NCBI GenBank assembly: GCA_963811635.1
Contig: CAWESB010000006.1
Location: 107,048 to 171,047, forward strand
Direction: 5' to 3'
DNA from: JAIBJN01 sp963811635
GTDB taxonomy: Bacteria; Actinomycetota; Thermoleophilia; Gaiellales; Gaiellaceae
Length of the DNA stretch: 64,000 nt
In this document: piece by piece, positions 24,342 through 32,551 of the stretch
Position numbering within the stretch: position 1 is the stretch's first letter
How the letters are laid out: each line of letters opens with the position of its first letter
Translations under genes and position numbers: made by a program
The notes under the pieces: model-generated
What the model saw: only the letters and a program-made list of their open reading frames with translations
Told to the model about the DNA's origin: nothing
The model's database searches: none

Positions 24342-24794
24342 GTGGCGGAGCGGACGAAGGAAGAGCTCAACCAGGAGTGGGGCGAGCTCGTCGAGGAGCA
24401 CCGCCTGGCCATGCCCGGGGTCCAGGTGCTCTTCGCGTTCCTGCTCATCCTCCCGTTTCAGAACCGCTTCGAGCAGTTGACCACAGACCAGGAGTACGTC
24501 TACTTCTCGGCCCTGATCTGCGCGACGATCGCGATCGTGCTGCTCATCGCCCCGACGGCTGCGCACCGGATCCGCTGGCGCCAGTCGGACAAGGAGGCGC
24601 TCATGGTCATGGCTACCCGGTCCGCCATCGCCGCGACCGTGTTCATTGCGCTCGCGATGACAGCCTCGGTCTTCCTGATCACGGACGTGCTCTTCGGCGA
24701 GCCCGCGACGGTGATCGTCTGCTCGCTCGTCGCGCTCGCGTTCGTCGTCCTCTGGTACGCGTTTCCGCTGTACCGCCGCTTCAAGCACCAGTAG
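24342..24794 (+). CDS. DUF6328 family four-helix membrane protein
   Basis: 150 aa. After a charged N-terminal helix (RTKEELNQEWGELVEEHRLAM) come four hydrophobic segments, near residues 25-43, 57-77, 95-115 and 122-142, ending in a basic tail. The motif VQVLFAFLLILPFQNRF is typical of DUF6328 membrane proteins of Actinobacteria. Function is unknown. The GTG start is 10 bases after the lipoprotein stop, and a -10-like TAACCT overlaps that stop, so it may be read both from the operon and from its own promoter. Confidence 0.82.
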   Translation: MAERTKEELNQEWGELVEEHRLAMPGVQVLFAFLLILPFQNRFEQLTTDQEYVYFSALICATIAIVLLIAPTAAHRIRWRQSDKEALMVMATRSAIAATVFIALAMTASVFLITDVLFGEPATVIVCSLVALAFVVLWYAFPLYRRFKHQ

Positions 24795-24931
24795 CCGCCG
24801 GGGGCGCGAGACGAGCGAACGCTTGGGGCAGACGCCCGCCCCGCTCCTACCCGGGCCCGGCCGCCGCATCTGCGCCCCAGCAGCGACCGGTGTGCCTCCC
24901 GGCGGTCTAGGTGAGACTAGCTTTAGTGACG

Positions 24932-25555
24932 CTAAACAGCGTGTGGCGCGCTGTCAAGGCGCCTCAGCTCCTCGCGGACGAGGCGGAGCGCCTCAACCAA
25001 ACGTCCGCGGTTGGCCGCGTCGTTGAGCCAGCCGCTCGCCCCCGACGGGTGCGGCAGGGGAATCGCGACCGCGCCGCCGAACTCGTAGCGCGAGCCGATG
25101 CACTCGGTCAGGCGGGCCCGTCCGAGCAGACGCCGCACGGCCAGGCCGCCGACGAGCAGGACGAGACGCGGCCGGAGCAGCCGCAGCTCCCAGTCGAGCC
25201 AGAAGGCGCAGAGGTCCCGCTCGACTGGTGTCGGCGGGCGGTCGCCCCGCCCGGACGGGTGCCTGCCCGGGTAGCAGCGGGTGATCGAGGCGCAGTAGAA
25301 GGTCTCGTAGAAGGGCTCCTCGTCGAGCTCGAGCCAGCTGCGGAGCGTGCGCCCGGCACGGCCGCGCCACGGGCGTCGCTCCAGGCCCTCGACGACACCG
25401 GGCGCCTGACCGACGATCAGCGCGACCTGACCCGGGCGCCCCTCGAACGCCGGCGGCGACTCCAGCGGGTAGCCGGCCTCGGCGCAGGCGCGGCAGGCCC
25501 GGTTGTCCCGCTGCAGGGAGGCCAGCGAGCGGTAGGACGAGCGCCGGCGCGTCAC
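24932..25555 (-). CDS. Uracil-DNA glycosylase superfamily protein
   Basis: 207 aa base-excision repair enzyme. The N-terminal CRACAEAGYP holds the first iron-sulfur Cys pair. The active-site region reads LIVGQAPGVVEGLERRPWRG. Further Cys residues (FYCASITRCYPG and DLCAFWL) could complete a 4Fe-4S cluster as in family 4/5 enzymes. The C-terminal motif is IPLPHPSGASGW with the catalytic-loop His. The GTG start is at 25555. The acidic or Asn residue usual after GQAPG is not obvious, so the substrate may differ from uracil. Confidence 0.82.
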   Translation of the reverse strand: MTRRRSSYRSLASLQRDNRACRACAEAGYPLESPPAFEGRPGQVALIVGQAPGVVEGLERRPWRGRAGRTLRSWLELDEEPFYETFYCASITRCYPGRHPSGRGDRPPTPVERDLCAFWLDWELRLLRPRLVLLVGGLAVRRLLGRARLTECIGSRYEFGGAVAIPLPHPSGASGWLNDAANRGRLVEALRLVREELRRLDSAPHAV

Positions 25556-25575
25556 CGGCCCAGTATGTGCCCGGG

Positions 25576-25920
25576 CTAGCGCTTCTTGCCCGCCACCGCG
25601 CGCTGGAGCTGCGCCTTGCTCATCTTCGAGCGGCCCTTCACGCCCAGCTTCCTGGCCTCGGCATACAGCTGCTCCTTCGTGCGGCCCTTGGCCCGGTTCG
25701 TGCCGGAGCGCAGGCCGCCGCGCCGGCTCGAGGACAGGTCTTTCGTGGACGTGCGCGAGCGGGTTCGCGACTCGCCCGAGCGGGCGCGTTCCTTGTTCAC
25801 GGTGCGGGCGGCGATCTCCTCGGCCCGGTCGGTCGAGGCGCCCTGCTCCTTGGCGCTCTTCTTGATGTGCTCGTACTGGCGGGCACGCTTCGTGCCCTTC
25901 TTGACTCCGCGTGGCGGCAT
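25576..25920 (-). CDS. Basic protein with Rho-N/SAP-like C-terminus ('plasmid stabilization' type)
   Basis: 114 aa and extremely basic, started at ATG 25920 behind GGAGGAATCC. The N-terminal half (GVKKGTKRARQYEHIKKSAK, then AEEIAARTVNKERAR) matches proteins commonly annotated as plasmid stabilization protein in Actinobacteria; that label has weak support. The C-terminal 35 residues (TKEQLYAEARKLGVKGRSKM) look like a SAP or Rho N-terminal helical hairpin that binds nucleic acid. It is chromosomal here, with no partner toxin. A nucleoid or RNA-binding role is more plausible. Confidence 0.8.
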   Translation of the reverse strand: MPPRGVKKGTKRARQYEHIKKSAKEQGASTDRAEEIAARTVNKERARSGESRTRSRTSTKDLSSSRRGGLRSGTNRAKGRTKEQLYAEARKLGVKGRSKMSKAQLQRAVAGKKR

Positions 25921-26004
25921 GGATTCCTCCTGCGTTGGGTGCTCTCACCCCTTGCCCGGGGCGGCGAGCGCGAAACCGGCGCGCCGCTACGATGGGCGGG
26001 CCGC

Positions 26005-26093
26005 GGAGAGGTGTCCGAGTGGCCTAAGGAGCGCGACTGGAAATCGCGTACTCGCTGAAAGGTGGGTCGCGGGTTCAAATCCCGCCCTCTCCG
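26005..26093 (+). tRNA. tRNA-Ser (anticodon GGA)
   Basis: Acceptor GGAGAGG/CCTCTCC with discriminator G. The anticodon loop is CTGGAAA (GGA) and a long variable arm follows. The T arm GCGGG TTCAAAT CCCGC is normal. CCA is not encoded. It is the third serine tRNA in the window, isolated from the other two. Confidence 0.95.
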
Positions 26094-26105
26094 CCTCCAA
26101 GAGCA

Positions 26106-26132
26106 GGAGGGCGCAGGAGACCTGCGCCCTCC
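26106..26132 (+). terminator. Strong hairpin after tRNA-Ser(GGA)
   Basis: GGAGGGCGCAGG pairs perfectly with CCTGCGCCCTCC around a three-base loop (AGA), starting 13 bases after the tRNA. No T-run follows, but such GC-rich hairpins commonly end transcripts in Actinobacteria. Confidence 0.6.
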
Positions 26133-26158
26133 CGTGCGCCGCAGCCAGCTGTCGTGAC

Positions 26159-26178
26159 GGACGGAGAAGCCTCCGTCC
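26159..26178 (-). terminator. Hairpin downstream of the cytochrome c gene
   Basis: GGACGGAG pairs with CTCCGTCC around a four-base loop, 12 bases beyond the minus-strand stop at 26190. It probably ends the cytochrome transcript. No T-tract. Confidence 0.5.
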
Positions 26179-26189
26179 CCGGTTGCCGG

Positions 26190-26705
26190 CTAGCCCTCCG
26201 AGGCGACGACGAACGCCGCGACGTCCTGGATCTGCTGCTCCGAGAGCGTGCCCTGGAAGGCCGGCATGCCCCCGCCGCCGTTCGTGACCTGCTGGACGAC
26301 GCCGTCGAAGTCCACCGAGACATCGTCGAGGACCGGGCCGATGTTCCCGCTTCGTGCCAGCCTCCTCGAGCGTGTGGCAGCTGCCGCAGTTGGCGACGAA
26401 GATCTCCTTGCCGGCGGCCGCGTCGCCCTGGCCGCCGCCTCCCCCGCCGCCACCGCCCCGCCGCCTGTGGTCTCGCTCGGTGTGCTCTCGTGGCCCGCCT
26501 CCTCGCCCTCACTCGAATGCGACTCGCCGAAGATCTCGACGGACGCGAGCGTGAGGACCACGAGCGAGGCGGCCACCGCGACGAAGACGCCGATGCTGCG
26601 CCCCGGGAAGCCCGGATCGCGTCTCGGGATGACGATCGAGACGACGAGGCTGAACACAATGAGGACGAAGGCTGCGATCCCGATGAAGGCGTCGTTCCGG
26701 CTCAT
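26190..26705 (-). pseudogene. Membrane-anchored cytochrome c, haem motif displaced by compensating frameshifts
   Basis: The continuous frame (171 aa) gives an N-terminal anchor with two hydrophobic segments (AAFVLIVFSLVVSIVI and VAVAASLVVLTLAS) and a C-terminal cytochrome c end (GGGGMPAFQGTLSEQQIQDV). The middle reads as nonsense (ARRSSSPTAAAATRSRR). In another frame the same bases encode AAGKEIFVANCGSCHTLEE, a perfect CxxCH haem site. So a -1 shift near 26450 (in a G-rich run) and a +1 shift near 26350 separate the haem motif from the rest. True protein: class I cytochrome c, if these are assembly errors. Confidence 0.8.
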
Positions 26706-26809
26706 CGGCGCCTACGATAACCCGTCCATGCGTCGTGTCGGCATCCTTGTCGTCGCCGGCGGGGCGCTTCTCCTCGCCCTCGTGACTCACCCTGGCCGGA
26801 GTCGGCGAG

Positions 26810-27667
26810 GTGCCCGGCGCGCTCTCCGACTGGCAGGCGTTCGTGCTCGGCATCGTCCAGGGCGCCACCGAGCTGCTGCCCATCTCCTCCTCGGGCCACC
26901 TGATCCTCGTCCCGTGGCTCTTCGACTGGGACTACCTGAAGACGAATGACGAGTTCAACCAGACCTTCGACGTCGCCCTGCACGTGGGCACGCTCGTCGC
27001 CGTCGTCGCGTACTTCTGGGCCGACGTCAAGCGCCTGATCGCGGCGTGGGTCGGGAGCGTGCGCCGTCGCCGCATCCAGACCCCGGACGAACGGATTGCC
27101 TGGTTCGTCGCGGTCGCGACGGTGCCGGCGGCGCTGATCGGAGCGCTCGGCGAGAGCTTCATCGCCGACCACCTGGGCGAGCCGTGGCAGATCGCCATCT
27201 TCCTGGCGTTCTTCGGCGTCCTCCTCTGGGTCGCCGATCGCACGCCGCCCCGCCGGGAGATGAGCGACCTCGGGCTCGGCACGGCGCTCGCGGTCGGCCT
27301 CGCCCAGACGCTCGCGCTCATGCCGGGCGTCTCGCGCTCCGGCATCACGATCACCGCCGCTCGCTTTCTCGGCCTGGACCGCGACTCCGCCGCCCGCTTC
27401 TCCTTCCTCCTGCTGATCCCGATCGTGTTCGGCGCCTCGCTGTGGAAGGGGATCACGGACGTCCTCCTAGGCGACCTCCCGCCGGGCTCGGCAGGACCGT
27501 TCGTGGTCGGCATGATCGCCTCGGCCGGGAGCGGCCTCTTCGCCATCTGGGCGCTCCTCGGCTACGTGCGCAGCCACAGCTACACGATCTTCGTCATCTA
27601 CCGGCTCGCGCTCGCGGCGTTCATCATCTTCCTGATCGCCGCGAATATTCGAGAACCGACGTTCTAA
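26810..27667 (+). CDS. uppP: Undecaprenyl-diphosphatase
   Basis: Integral membrane phosphatase (BacA/UppP) that recycles undecaprenyl diphosphate for cell-wall synthesis. 285 aa with many hydrophobic segments. Motif 1 is GIVQGATELLPISSSGHL. Motif 2, MPGVSRSGITITAARF, carries the catalytic Ser/Arg. GTG at 26810 has GGAG eight bases upstream. An ATG at 26728, with a -10-like TACGAT before it, reads MRRVGILVVAGGALLLALV in another frame. A +1 shift near 26785 would join it to LAGVGEVPGALSDW, so the true N-terminus may be longer. Confidence 0.92.
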   Translation: MPGALSDWQAFVLGIVQGATELLPISSSGHLILVPWLFDWDYLKTNDEFNQTFDVALHVGTLVAVVAYFWADVKRLIAAWVGSVRRRRIQTPDERIAWFVAVATVPAALIGALGESFIADHLGEPWQIAIFLAFFGVLLWVADRTPPRREMSDLGLGTALAVGLAQTLALMPGVSRSGITITAARFLGLDRDSAARFSFLLLIPIVFGASLWKGITDVLLGDLPPGSAGPFVVGMIASAGSGLFAIWALLGYVRSHSYTIFVIYRLALAAFIIFLIAANIREPTF

Positions 27668-27699
27668 ACTTTCGGAAGAAAGGAGAAAAGACGGCAACG

Positions 27700-29391
27700 C
27701 TGGCGAGATTTGCACCGCGAGCGGCCCGCGGTCGGCTCGCTCTGGCGCTCTGGGCGCTGCTGCTGGCAGCGGTCGTCGTCGTCCTCGCCACCTGGGCCGC
27801 GGGCAAGATCGCCGAGCGCCAGGAGCGCGACACGGTCGACGCGCGCCTGACCACCAACCTTCGCGTCGGCCGCGAGGAGTTCGCCGACGCCCTCGCGGAC
27901 GCCCAAACCCACGCGGAGCGCGTGGCCGGCTCGCCCGCCGTCCAGCGGGCGCTCGCCGACGAAAACCGCGCGGCCGCGGAGAGAATTGTCCGCAATGAAG
28001 GCGACATCGGCCTGATCGCGGGCGCCGAGCTCCTGGCAGGCGAGAACGACTGGGCCGCCAGCAGAGTGGTCGACGTGCTCGACGACGACGGCAAGGTCGT
28101 CGGCCGCGTCGTCGCCGGCGTGCCCCTCGACGACGAGCTGGCCGAGCGCCTGGCCCAGGCTGCCGGCCTCCTGGAGATGGACGTCCTCGCGCTCACCGAC
28201 GACGGCGAGACGCTCGGCGCATCCGGGCCGCTGCCCGCCGACGCGGCCATCCCCACCGGCGAGGAAGGCACCACCGACCAGGGCGGCGAGTCGTTCCGGT
28301 ACGTCTCCACCCCGCTGCTCGAGGGCACGGGGGTCGCGCTAACGGCACTCTCCTCCGAGACGCCGATCACCACCTCCGTGGACGACACCCGCAGGCGGGC
28401 CTTCATCGCCGCGCTGGCCACTGTTGCGCTTGCGCTCCTTCTCGTCTTGACGGTCACCTGGATTCAGCGGCGCCGCACCGCCGAGGCGGCGGCGGCCGAG
28501 GAAGCCGACCGCGGGCGGCGCGCACGCGACGTGCGCCGAAGCGTGGACGAGCAGCGCGTACGCGAGGCCGTCGCCCTCGTCGGGGAGGCGCTCGCAGCCA
28601 CCCACGATCCCGAAGCGCTCCTGCCCGTCATCCTCCAGAGCGCGATCGAGGCGACCGGCGCCACGGGCGCGCGCCTCGTGAGCGGCGGCACCGAGGTCGT
28701 GCGCGCCGGGCATCCGGAGGACGGCGGCGGGCCGCTCAGCCTGCGGCTCGGCAGCGACGAGGACGGAATCGGACGCCTGCTCCTCTACCCGCCGCGCGAC
28801 GGCTCCTTCGACGAGGAGGCCGAGCAGCTCGCCCACTGGCTCGCGGCGCAGGCGTCGATCGCGATCGAGAACGAGCGCCTCCATCGCACGGTCAAGCGCC
28901 AGGCGATCACGGACGAACTGACCCAGCTCGCCAACCGGCGCCGCTTCACCGAGACCCTCTCCGTCGAGGTGCGCCGGGCCGAGCGGTTCGACGACCCGCT
29001 CGCGCTCGTCCTCGCCGACCTCGACGACTTCAAGCTGATCAACGACCGCTACGGCCACCAGGTCGGGGACGAGGTGCTGCGCCGCTTCTCCGACGTCCTG
29101 CGCGAAAACGTGCGCGACTTCGACCTCCCCGTGCGCTACGGCGGCGAGGAGTTCGCCGTCCTGCTCCCCGAAACCGGCCTGGACGGGGCCGAGCAGCTCG
29201 CCCGCCGGCTCCAGACCGCGCTCCTGCGCCTGCGCCTGGCCGAGATCGGCGGCGACAGGGCGCCCGTGACCGCGAGCTTCGGCGTCGCGGCCTTCCCGGC
29301 CGCCCGCAGCGCCGAGGAGCTCCTCTCCGCCGCGGACGGCGCCCTCTACCGCGCCAAGGCGGCGGGCAAGAACCGCGTCGCCTCCGCCTGA
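27700..29391 (+). CDS. Membrane-bound diguanylate cyclase with extracellular sensor and GAF-like domain
   Basis: About 563 aa. TM1 (LALALWALLLAAVVVVLATW) and TM2 (IAALATVALALLLVLTVTW) enclose a roughly 200-residue sensor domain. A cytoplasmic GAF-like domain follows (DPEALLPVILQSAIEATGAT through WLAAQASIAIENERLH). The GGDEF domain starts AITDELTQLANRRRFTE and has the active-site signature RYGGEEFAVLLPE, so it should make cyclic di-GMP; the family metal Asp is in LADLDDFKLIND. The start is uncertain: AGGAG at 27681 is 14 bases before the CTG at 27700 and no standard start is closer. It follows uppP by 32 bases. Confidence 0.88.
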   Translation: MARFAPRAARGRLALALWALLLAAVVVVLATWAAGKIAERQERDTVDARLTTNLRVGREEFADALADAQTHAERVAGSPAVQRALADENRAAAERIVRNEGDIGLIAGAELLAGENDWAASRVVDVLDDDGKVVGRVVAGVPLDDELAERLAQAAGLLEMDVLALTDDGETLGASGPLPADAAIPTGEEGTTDQGGESFRYVSTPLLEGTGVALTALSSETPITTSVDDTRRRAFIAALATVALALLLVLTVTWIQRRRTAEAAAAEEADRGRRARDVRRSVDEQRVREAVALVGEALAATHDPEALLPVILQSAIEATGATGARLVSGGTEVVRAGHPEDGGGPLSLRLGSDEDGIGRLLLYPPRDGSFDEEAEQLAHWLAAQASIAIENERLHRTVKRQAITDELTQLANRRRFTETLSVEVRRAERFDDPLALVLADLDDFKLINDRYGHQVGDEVLRRFSDVLRENVRDFDLPVRYGGEEFAVLLPETGLDGAEQLARRLQTALLRLRLAEIGGDRAPVTASFGVAAFPAARSAEELLSAADGALYRAKAAGKNRVASA

Positions 29392-29443
29392 CGCTGGAAA
29401 ATCCGGGCAGAAAGTCAACGCCCGGCTTGATATAAGAAAGGCC

Positions 29444-30210
29444 GTGAACTGCCGGGTATGCGGCCGCCAGTTCGACCCCACGGGGTTCCAAGTCATGGTG
29501 CCCGGGATCAAGGACGGCTTCGACCGGGTCGACTGCGCGCTCGAGGCGAGCGCCCTCGGCTTGCCGCCCGCCCGAAGCGTCGACCCGCTGCCCACGGCCG
29601 TGCCGGCGCTGCCACCGGCTCCGGCCGGGGTGCCCGTCGCTCGCGGGCGGGCCACCGGGCCTGACCATGGCGGCGAGCGCACGCCCGCAGCTCCTCGTCG
29701 GCGCGAACCTCGCGCTGCTCGCCGCTGCCGCCGCGGCGACGATCTACCTCTGGCTCCGCGTCTTCGGCCCGGACGCCGGCCTGCTCTCTTTCCCGGCGGC
29801 GAGCGCGTCGCCGGCGTTCGAGCGCTCGACCGTTGCGGCGACGATCGACCTCTCGCCGGCGCCGGCCACACGGCCTCAGCCCGAGAGCATGGTCGTCGGC
29901 GGAGGCAGCCAGCCCGCCTCACCGGCGCTCGCAGCGACGGGCGAAGACGGCGCGACCCTCGTCTCGAACACGTCCAAGCCGCGCCGCGCACGCCAGGACG
30001 GCGGCCCGGTCGTGCGGCCGAGCCCGCCGGCACCCCCGCCGGCGCCGCCCGCCGAGCCGGAGCCGACGCGATCGGCGCCCGTGCCGACGTTCCCCGTGCC
30101 GACGTCTCCGCCCGGCGACCGCGTTCCCGGCCCGAGCCTGCCCGGGGGCGGCGGTGGCGGGAACCGAGCAGCCGGACCTGCCGGGCAGCGGCGCCGGCAC
30201 CCGCGGCTAG
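29444..30210 (+). pseudogene. N-terminal zinc-ribbon-like, membrane and Pro-rich protein, apparently frameshifted twice
   Basis: The GTG start at 29444 (GAAAGG just upstream) gives NCRVCGRQFDPTGFQVMVPG, a CxxC metal-ribbon-like motif followed by RVDCALEA. Near 29650 the frame loses coding character. From 29667 another frame encodes ARPQLLVGANLALLAAAAAA, a membrane segment, then a Ser/Pro-rich linker. Near 30165, in a GGCGGTGGCGGG run, the coding frame shifts again to reach TEQPDLPGSGAGTRG and stop. Both shifts are +1. The parts could instead be two genes. No function is recognised. Confidence 0.55.
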
Positions 30211-30255
30211 CGCTTCCTCGTCGCGCCCTCGCCGGTTTGTGTAGACAACCGGGGG

Positions 30256-31047
30256 ATGCGTTGGCTGGTCGTCCTCCTCTTTGCAGGCGCCGGCGTCGTA
30301 CTGGGCGCGGCTGGGCTGCTCCTGCTTCGCGACGACGGGCCCGGCGAGCTGCTGCCCGACCTCGACCAGGCCCTCCCCTCGAAGCTCGAGATCGTCGAGA
30401 ACGGCGACACGTACCGCCTTGTCTTCGCCTCGGCGGTCGACAACGTCGGGACAGGACCGCTCCTGCTCGAAGGGACGCGGCCGGACAGGACGTCTGCGGC
30501 GATGGCCGTCCGCCAGCTCGTGCGCCGCACCGACGGCTCGACCCGCTCGCGCACCCTCCCCGGCGAGCTGACCTACGCAACGTCGGAGACCCAGGCGCAG
30601 TGGCGTCCGCAGGGCTTCGAGTCGTACGAGCTGCGGCGCGTGCCGGGAGGCGAGCGGGTCCGTCCCGACCGGAAGACCGGCTTCTGCCTCGGCGACCGCT
30701 ACGAGACGGCGCCGGGTGAGCCCGCGGACGGCAAGCCCGACCGGCCGGTCTGGACGGACGAGTGCGGCCGCGACCAGCCGGCGCTGCTGCTCGTGCGCGA
30801 GGGCATGTCGCCCGGCTACGGGTACGACTCCGACCCGGAGCTCGACGGCCAGTTCATGGACGTCACGAACCTTCCGGCGGGGCGCTACCTCCTCGTCCAC
30901 CGCACCAACCCGGGACGGACGATCGAGGAGAGCGACTACGACAACAACGCAGCCTCCGTGCTCATCCAGCTCCGCCGAGCCGGCGCCATCCCTTCCGTGC
31001 GCGTCCTGGCTCGCTGCCCGGACGCGGAGACCTGCGCGCGCTCCTAG
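30256..31047 (+). CDS. Lysyl-oxidase-like protein lacking copper ligands
   Basis: 263 aa with an N-terminal membrane anchor (VVLLFAGAGVVLGAAGLLLL) and an extracytoplasmic domain. Blocks typical of bacterial lysyl oxidase homologues are clear: RLVFASAVDNVGTGPLLLEG, KTGFCLGDRYE, GQFMDVTNLPAGRYLLVHR and YDNNAASVLIQL. In active members the copper site is H-x-H-W-H. Here the same position reads T-Q113-A-Q115-W-R117, so all three histidines are replaced. The domain is probably structural or binding and not an amine oxidase. Confidence 0.85.
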   Translation: MRWLVVLLFAGAGVVLGAAGLLLLRDDGPGELLPDLDQALPSKLEIVENGDTYRLVFASAVDNVGTGPLLLEGTRPDRTSAAMAVRQLVRRTDGSTRSRTLPGELTYATSETQAQWRPQGFESYELRRVPGGERVRPDRKTGFCLGDRYETAPGEPADGKPDRPVWTDECGRDQPALLLVREGMSPGYGYDSDPELDGQFMDVTNLPAGRYLLVHRTNPGRTIEESDYDNNAASVLIQLRRAGAIPSVRVLARCPDAETCARS

Positions 31048-31138
31048 ATTAAGTTCGCGTTAGAAGGCTTGTCGGGCCTCAAGGTGCGTTCGCGCGCGTC
31101 GTTACGGTGAGAAGGCAGGCAAGCGACCGAAGGCGCCC

Positions 31139-32089
31139 ATGCTCGACCCCCTCATCGATCTTCTCAACTCGAAGACTCCCGTGTACCCGCCGATCGGGAG
31201 CTTCCTCGTTATCGCGGGCCTCTTCGTGCTTGCGTGGCTCGTCGCACGCTCGAGCGGCTGGCTGGCGATGCGCGTGCTCGACTGGCACGACCGGCATCAG
31301 AGCACGACCGACCTTGCGGCGACGGGCAAGATGCTCAACCTGAAGCGGCGCGAGACGCTCGTCTCGATCATCCGCGCCGCCCTCATCTACATCGCTTTCG
31401 GCACGGCCATCGTCCTCTCGATCGGCCAACTCGCGGGCGGCGTCGACCGGCTGACCGCGATCGCCGGGGCGTCGTTCCTGATCATCGTGGCCGCGTTCGC
31501 GGCGCAGAGGGTGCTCGTCGACATCCTCGCCGGCCTGACCATGTTCATGGAGCGCTGGTTCTTCGTCGGGGACACGGTCATCGTCCACGCAGGACTCGAG
31601 CTCCAGGGCGTCGTCGAGGACCTCTCGCTGCGGCGAACGAAGCTCCGCTCGGTCACGGGCGAGGTCATCCACATCCACAACTCGCAGATCCAGGCTGTCC
31701 GCGTGCTGCCGCGCGGCGTCAAGGAGCTCGCGATCGAGCTCTTCGTCAGCAAGCGCGATGCGGGTGAGCGGCTCGTCGAGGAGGTCTCCTCGATCCTGCC
31801 CGTCGGGTCGACGACGTTCGTCCGCCGGCCGTGGGTCGAGCACGTCGACGAGCTCTCGGTCAGCCTCACCCGAATCCGCATCCGCACCACGGTCGCCCCG
31901 GGTCGCGAGTGGCTCGTCGAGGGATTCTTCTCGGACCTGCTCAAGGAGCAGGCGCCCGATTCGCTCATCGTCCACGGCCCCGTCGTCCTCGCGGTCGACG
32001 ACCGCGCAACGTGGAGTTTCGCGCGCGCGAGCGGCGCCACCCGCGGTAACTTCACGCGCGCGGGCCGCACGACCGTCGGCGTCTCCTAG
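31139..32089 (+). CDS. Small-conductance mechanosensitive channel (MscS family)
   Basis: 316 aa. Hydrophobic segments lie near 18-36, 76-98 and 108-130. The pore-lining helix and start of the beta domain read AAFAAQRVLVDILAGLTMFMER, then FFVGDTVIVHAGLELQGVVEDLSLRRTKLRS, the hallmark of the MscS middle domain. The last third is the alpha/beta C-terminal cage. It should release solutes on hypo-osmotic shock. ATG 31139 is used. Two lipoprotein and GNAT genes follow on the same strand. Confidence 0.9.
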   Translation: MLDPLIDLLNSKTPVYPPIGSFLVIAGLFVLAWLVARSSGWLAMRVLDWHDRHQSTTDLAATGKMLNLKRRETLVSIIRAALIYIAFGTAIVLSIGQLAGGVDRLTAIAGASFLIIVAAFAAQRVLVDILAGLTMFMERWFFVGDTVIVHAGLELQGVVEDLSLRRTKLRSVTGEVIHIHNSQIQAVRVLPRGVKELAIELFVSKRDAGERLVEEVSSILPVGSTTFVRRPWVEHVDELSVSLTRIRIRTTVAPGREWLVEGFFSDLLKEQAPDSLIVHGPVVLAVDDRATWSFARASGATRGNFTRAGRTTVGVS

Positions 32090-32125
32090 CCGCGAGTCGC
32101 CCCCAATCGGCACGATGCAGGGCGC

Positions 32126-32551
32126 ATGCAAAGAGCGCTCCTCGCCGTTTGCCTGACTGCGGCCTTCGCCGCGGGCTGCTCCGCCTCGGACGCGCCCGGG
32201 AGCGAACGGCTCGGCGACCTCGGCGAGGAGCTCGTCCCGCAGAGCGCCGAGGTCGTCCAGGTCGACGAGGGGGCGTGCCCGCAGCTCGCCGGCAACCCTT
32301 CCTGCGCCCGCGTCTTCTTCACGAGCGCTCTGCCCGAGGAGCAGCGCGCAGACGCGCTGGCGGAAGCAGCCCGCGCGGCCGGCTGGAACGTCGTCTCGCG
32401 GCAGCCCCGCTCCGACGGGGTCCTCATCGAGCTCGGCCGCGAGGGCTTCCGCGCGTTCGCGGCGATCTGGGAGGACGCTCGCGCCGCACCCTGCGAGCAC
32501 GAGCCGGACACGTCCTGCGCGGACGAAGTCCAGGTGATCGAGGACGTGTGA
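32126..32551 (+). CDS. Lipoprotein of unknown function
   Basis: 141 aa. The signal peptide MQRALLAVCLTAAFAAGCSA ends in the lipobox FAAGC. The mature domain has four Cys (GACPQLAGNPSCARVFF and PCEHEPDTSCADEV) that could form two disulfides. Strand/helix alternation around GWNVVSRQPRSDGVLIELGR suggests a small alpha/beta fold. I do not recognise the family. Its TGA overlaps the GTG of the following acetyltransferase gene (GTGA), so the two are translationally coupled. Confidence 0.78.
   Translation: MQRALLAVCLTAAFAAGCSASDAPGSERLGDLGEELVPQSAEVVQVDEGACPQLAGNPSCARVFFTSALPEEQRADALAEAARAAGWNVVSRQPRSDGVLIELGREGFRAFAAIWEDARAAPCEHEPDTSCADEVQVIEDV

Noticed and set aside
24910..24945. TTTAG/CTAAA inverted repeat near the end of the uracil-DNA glycosylase gene
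   Set aside because: Only five pairs with a five-base loop, which is expected by chance.
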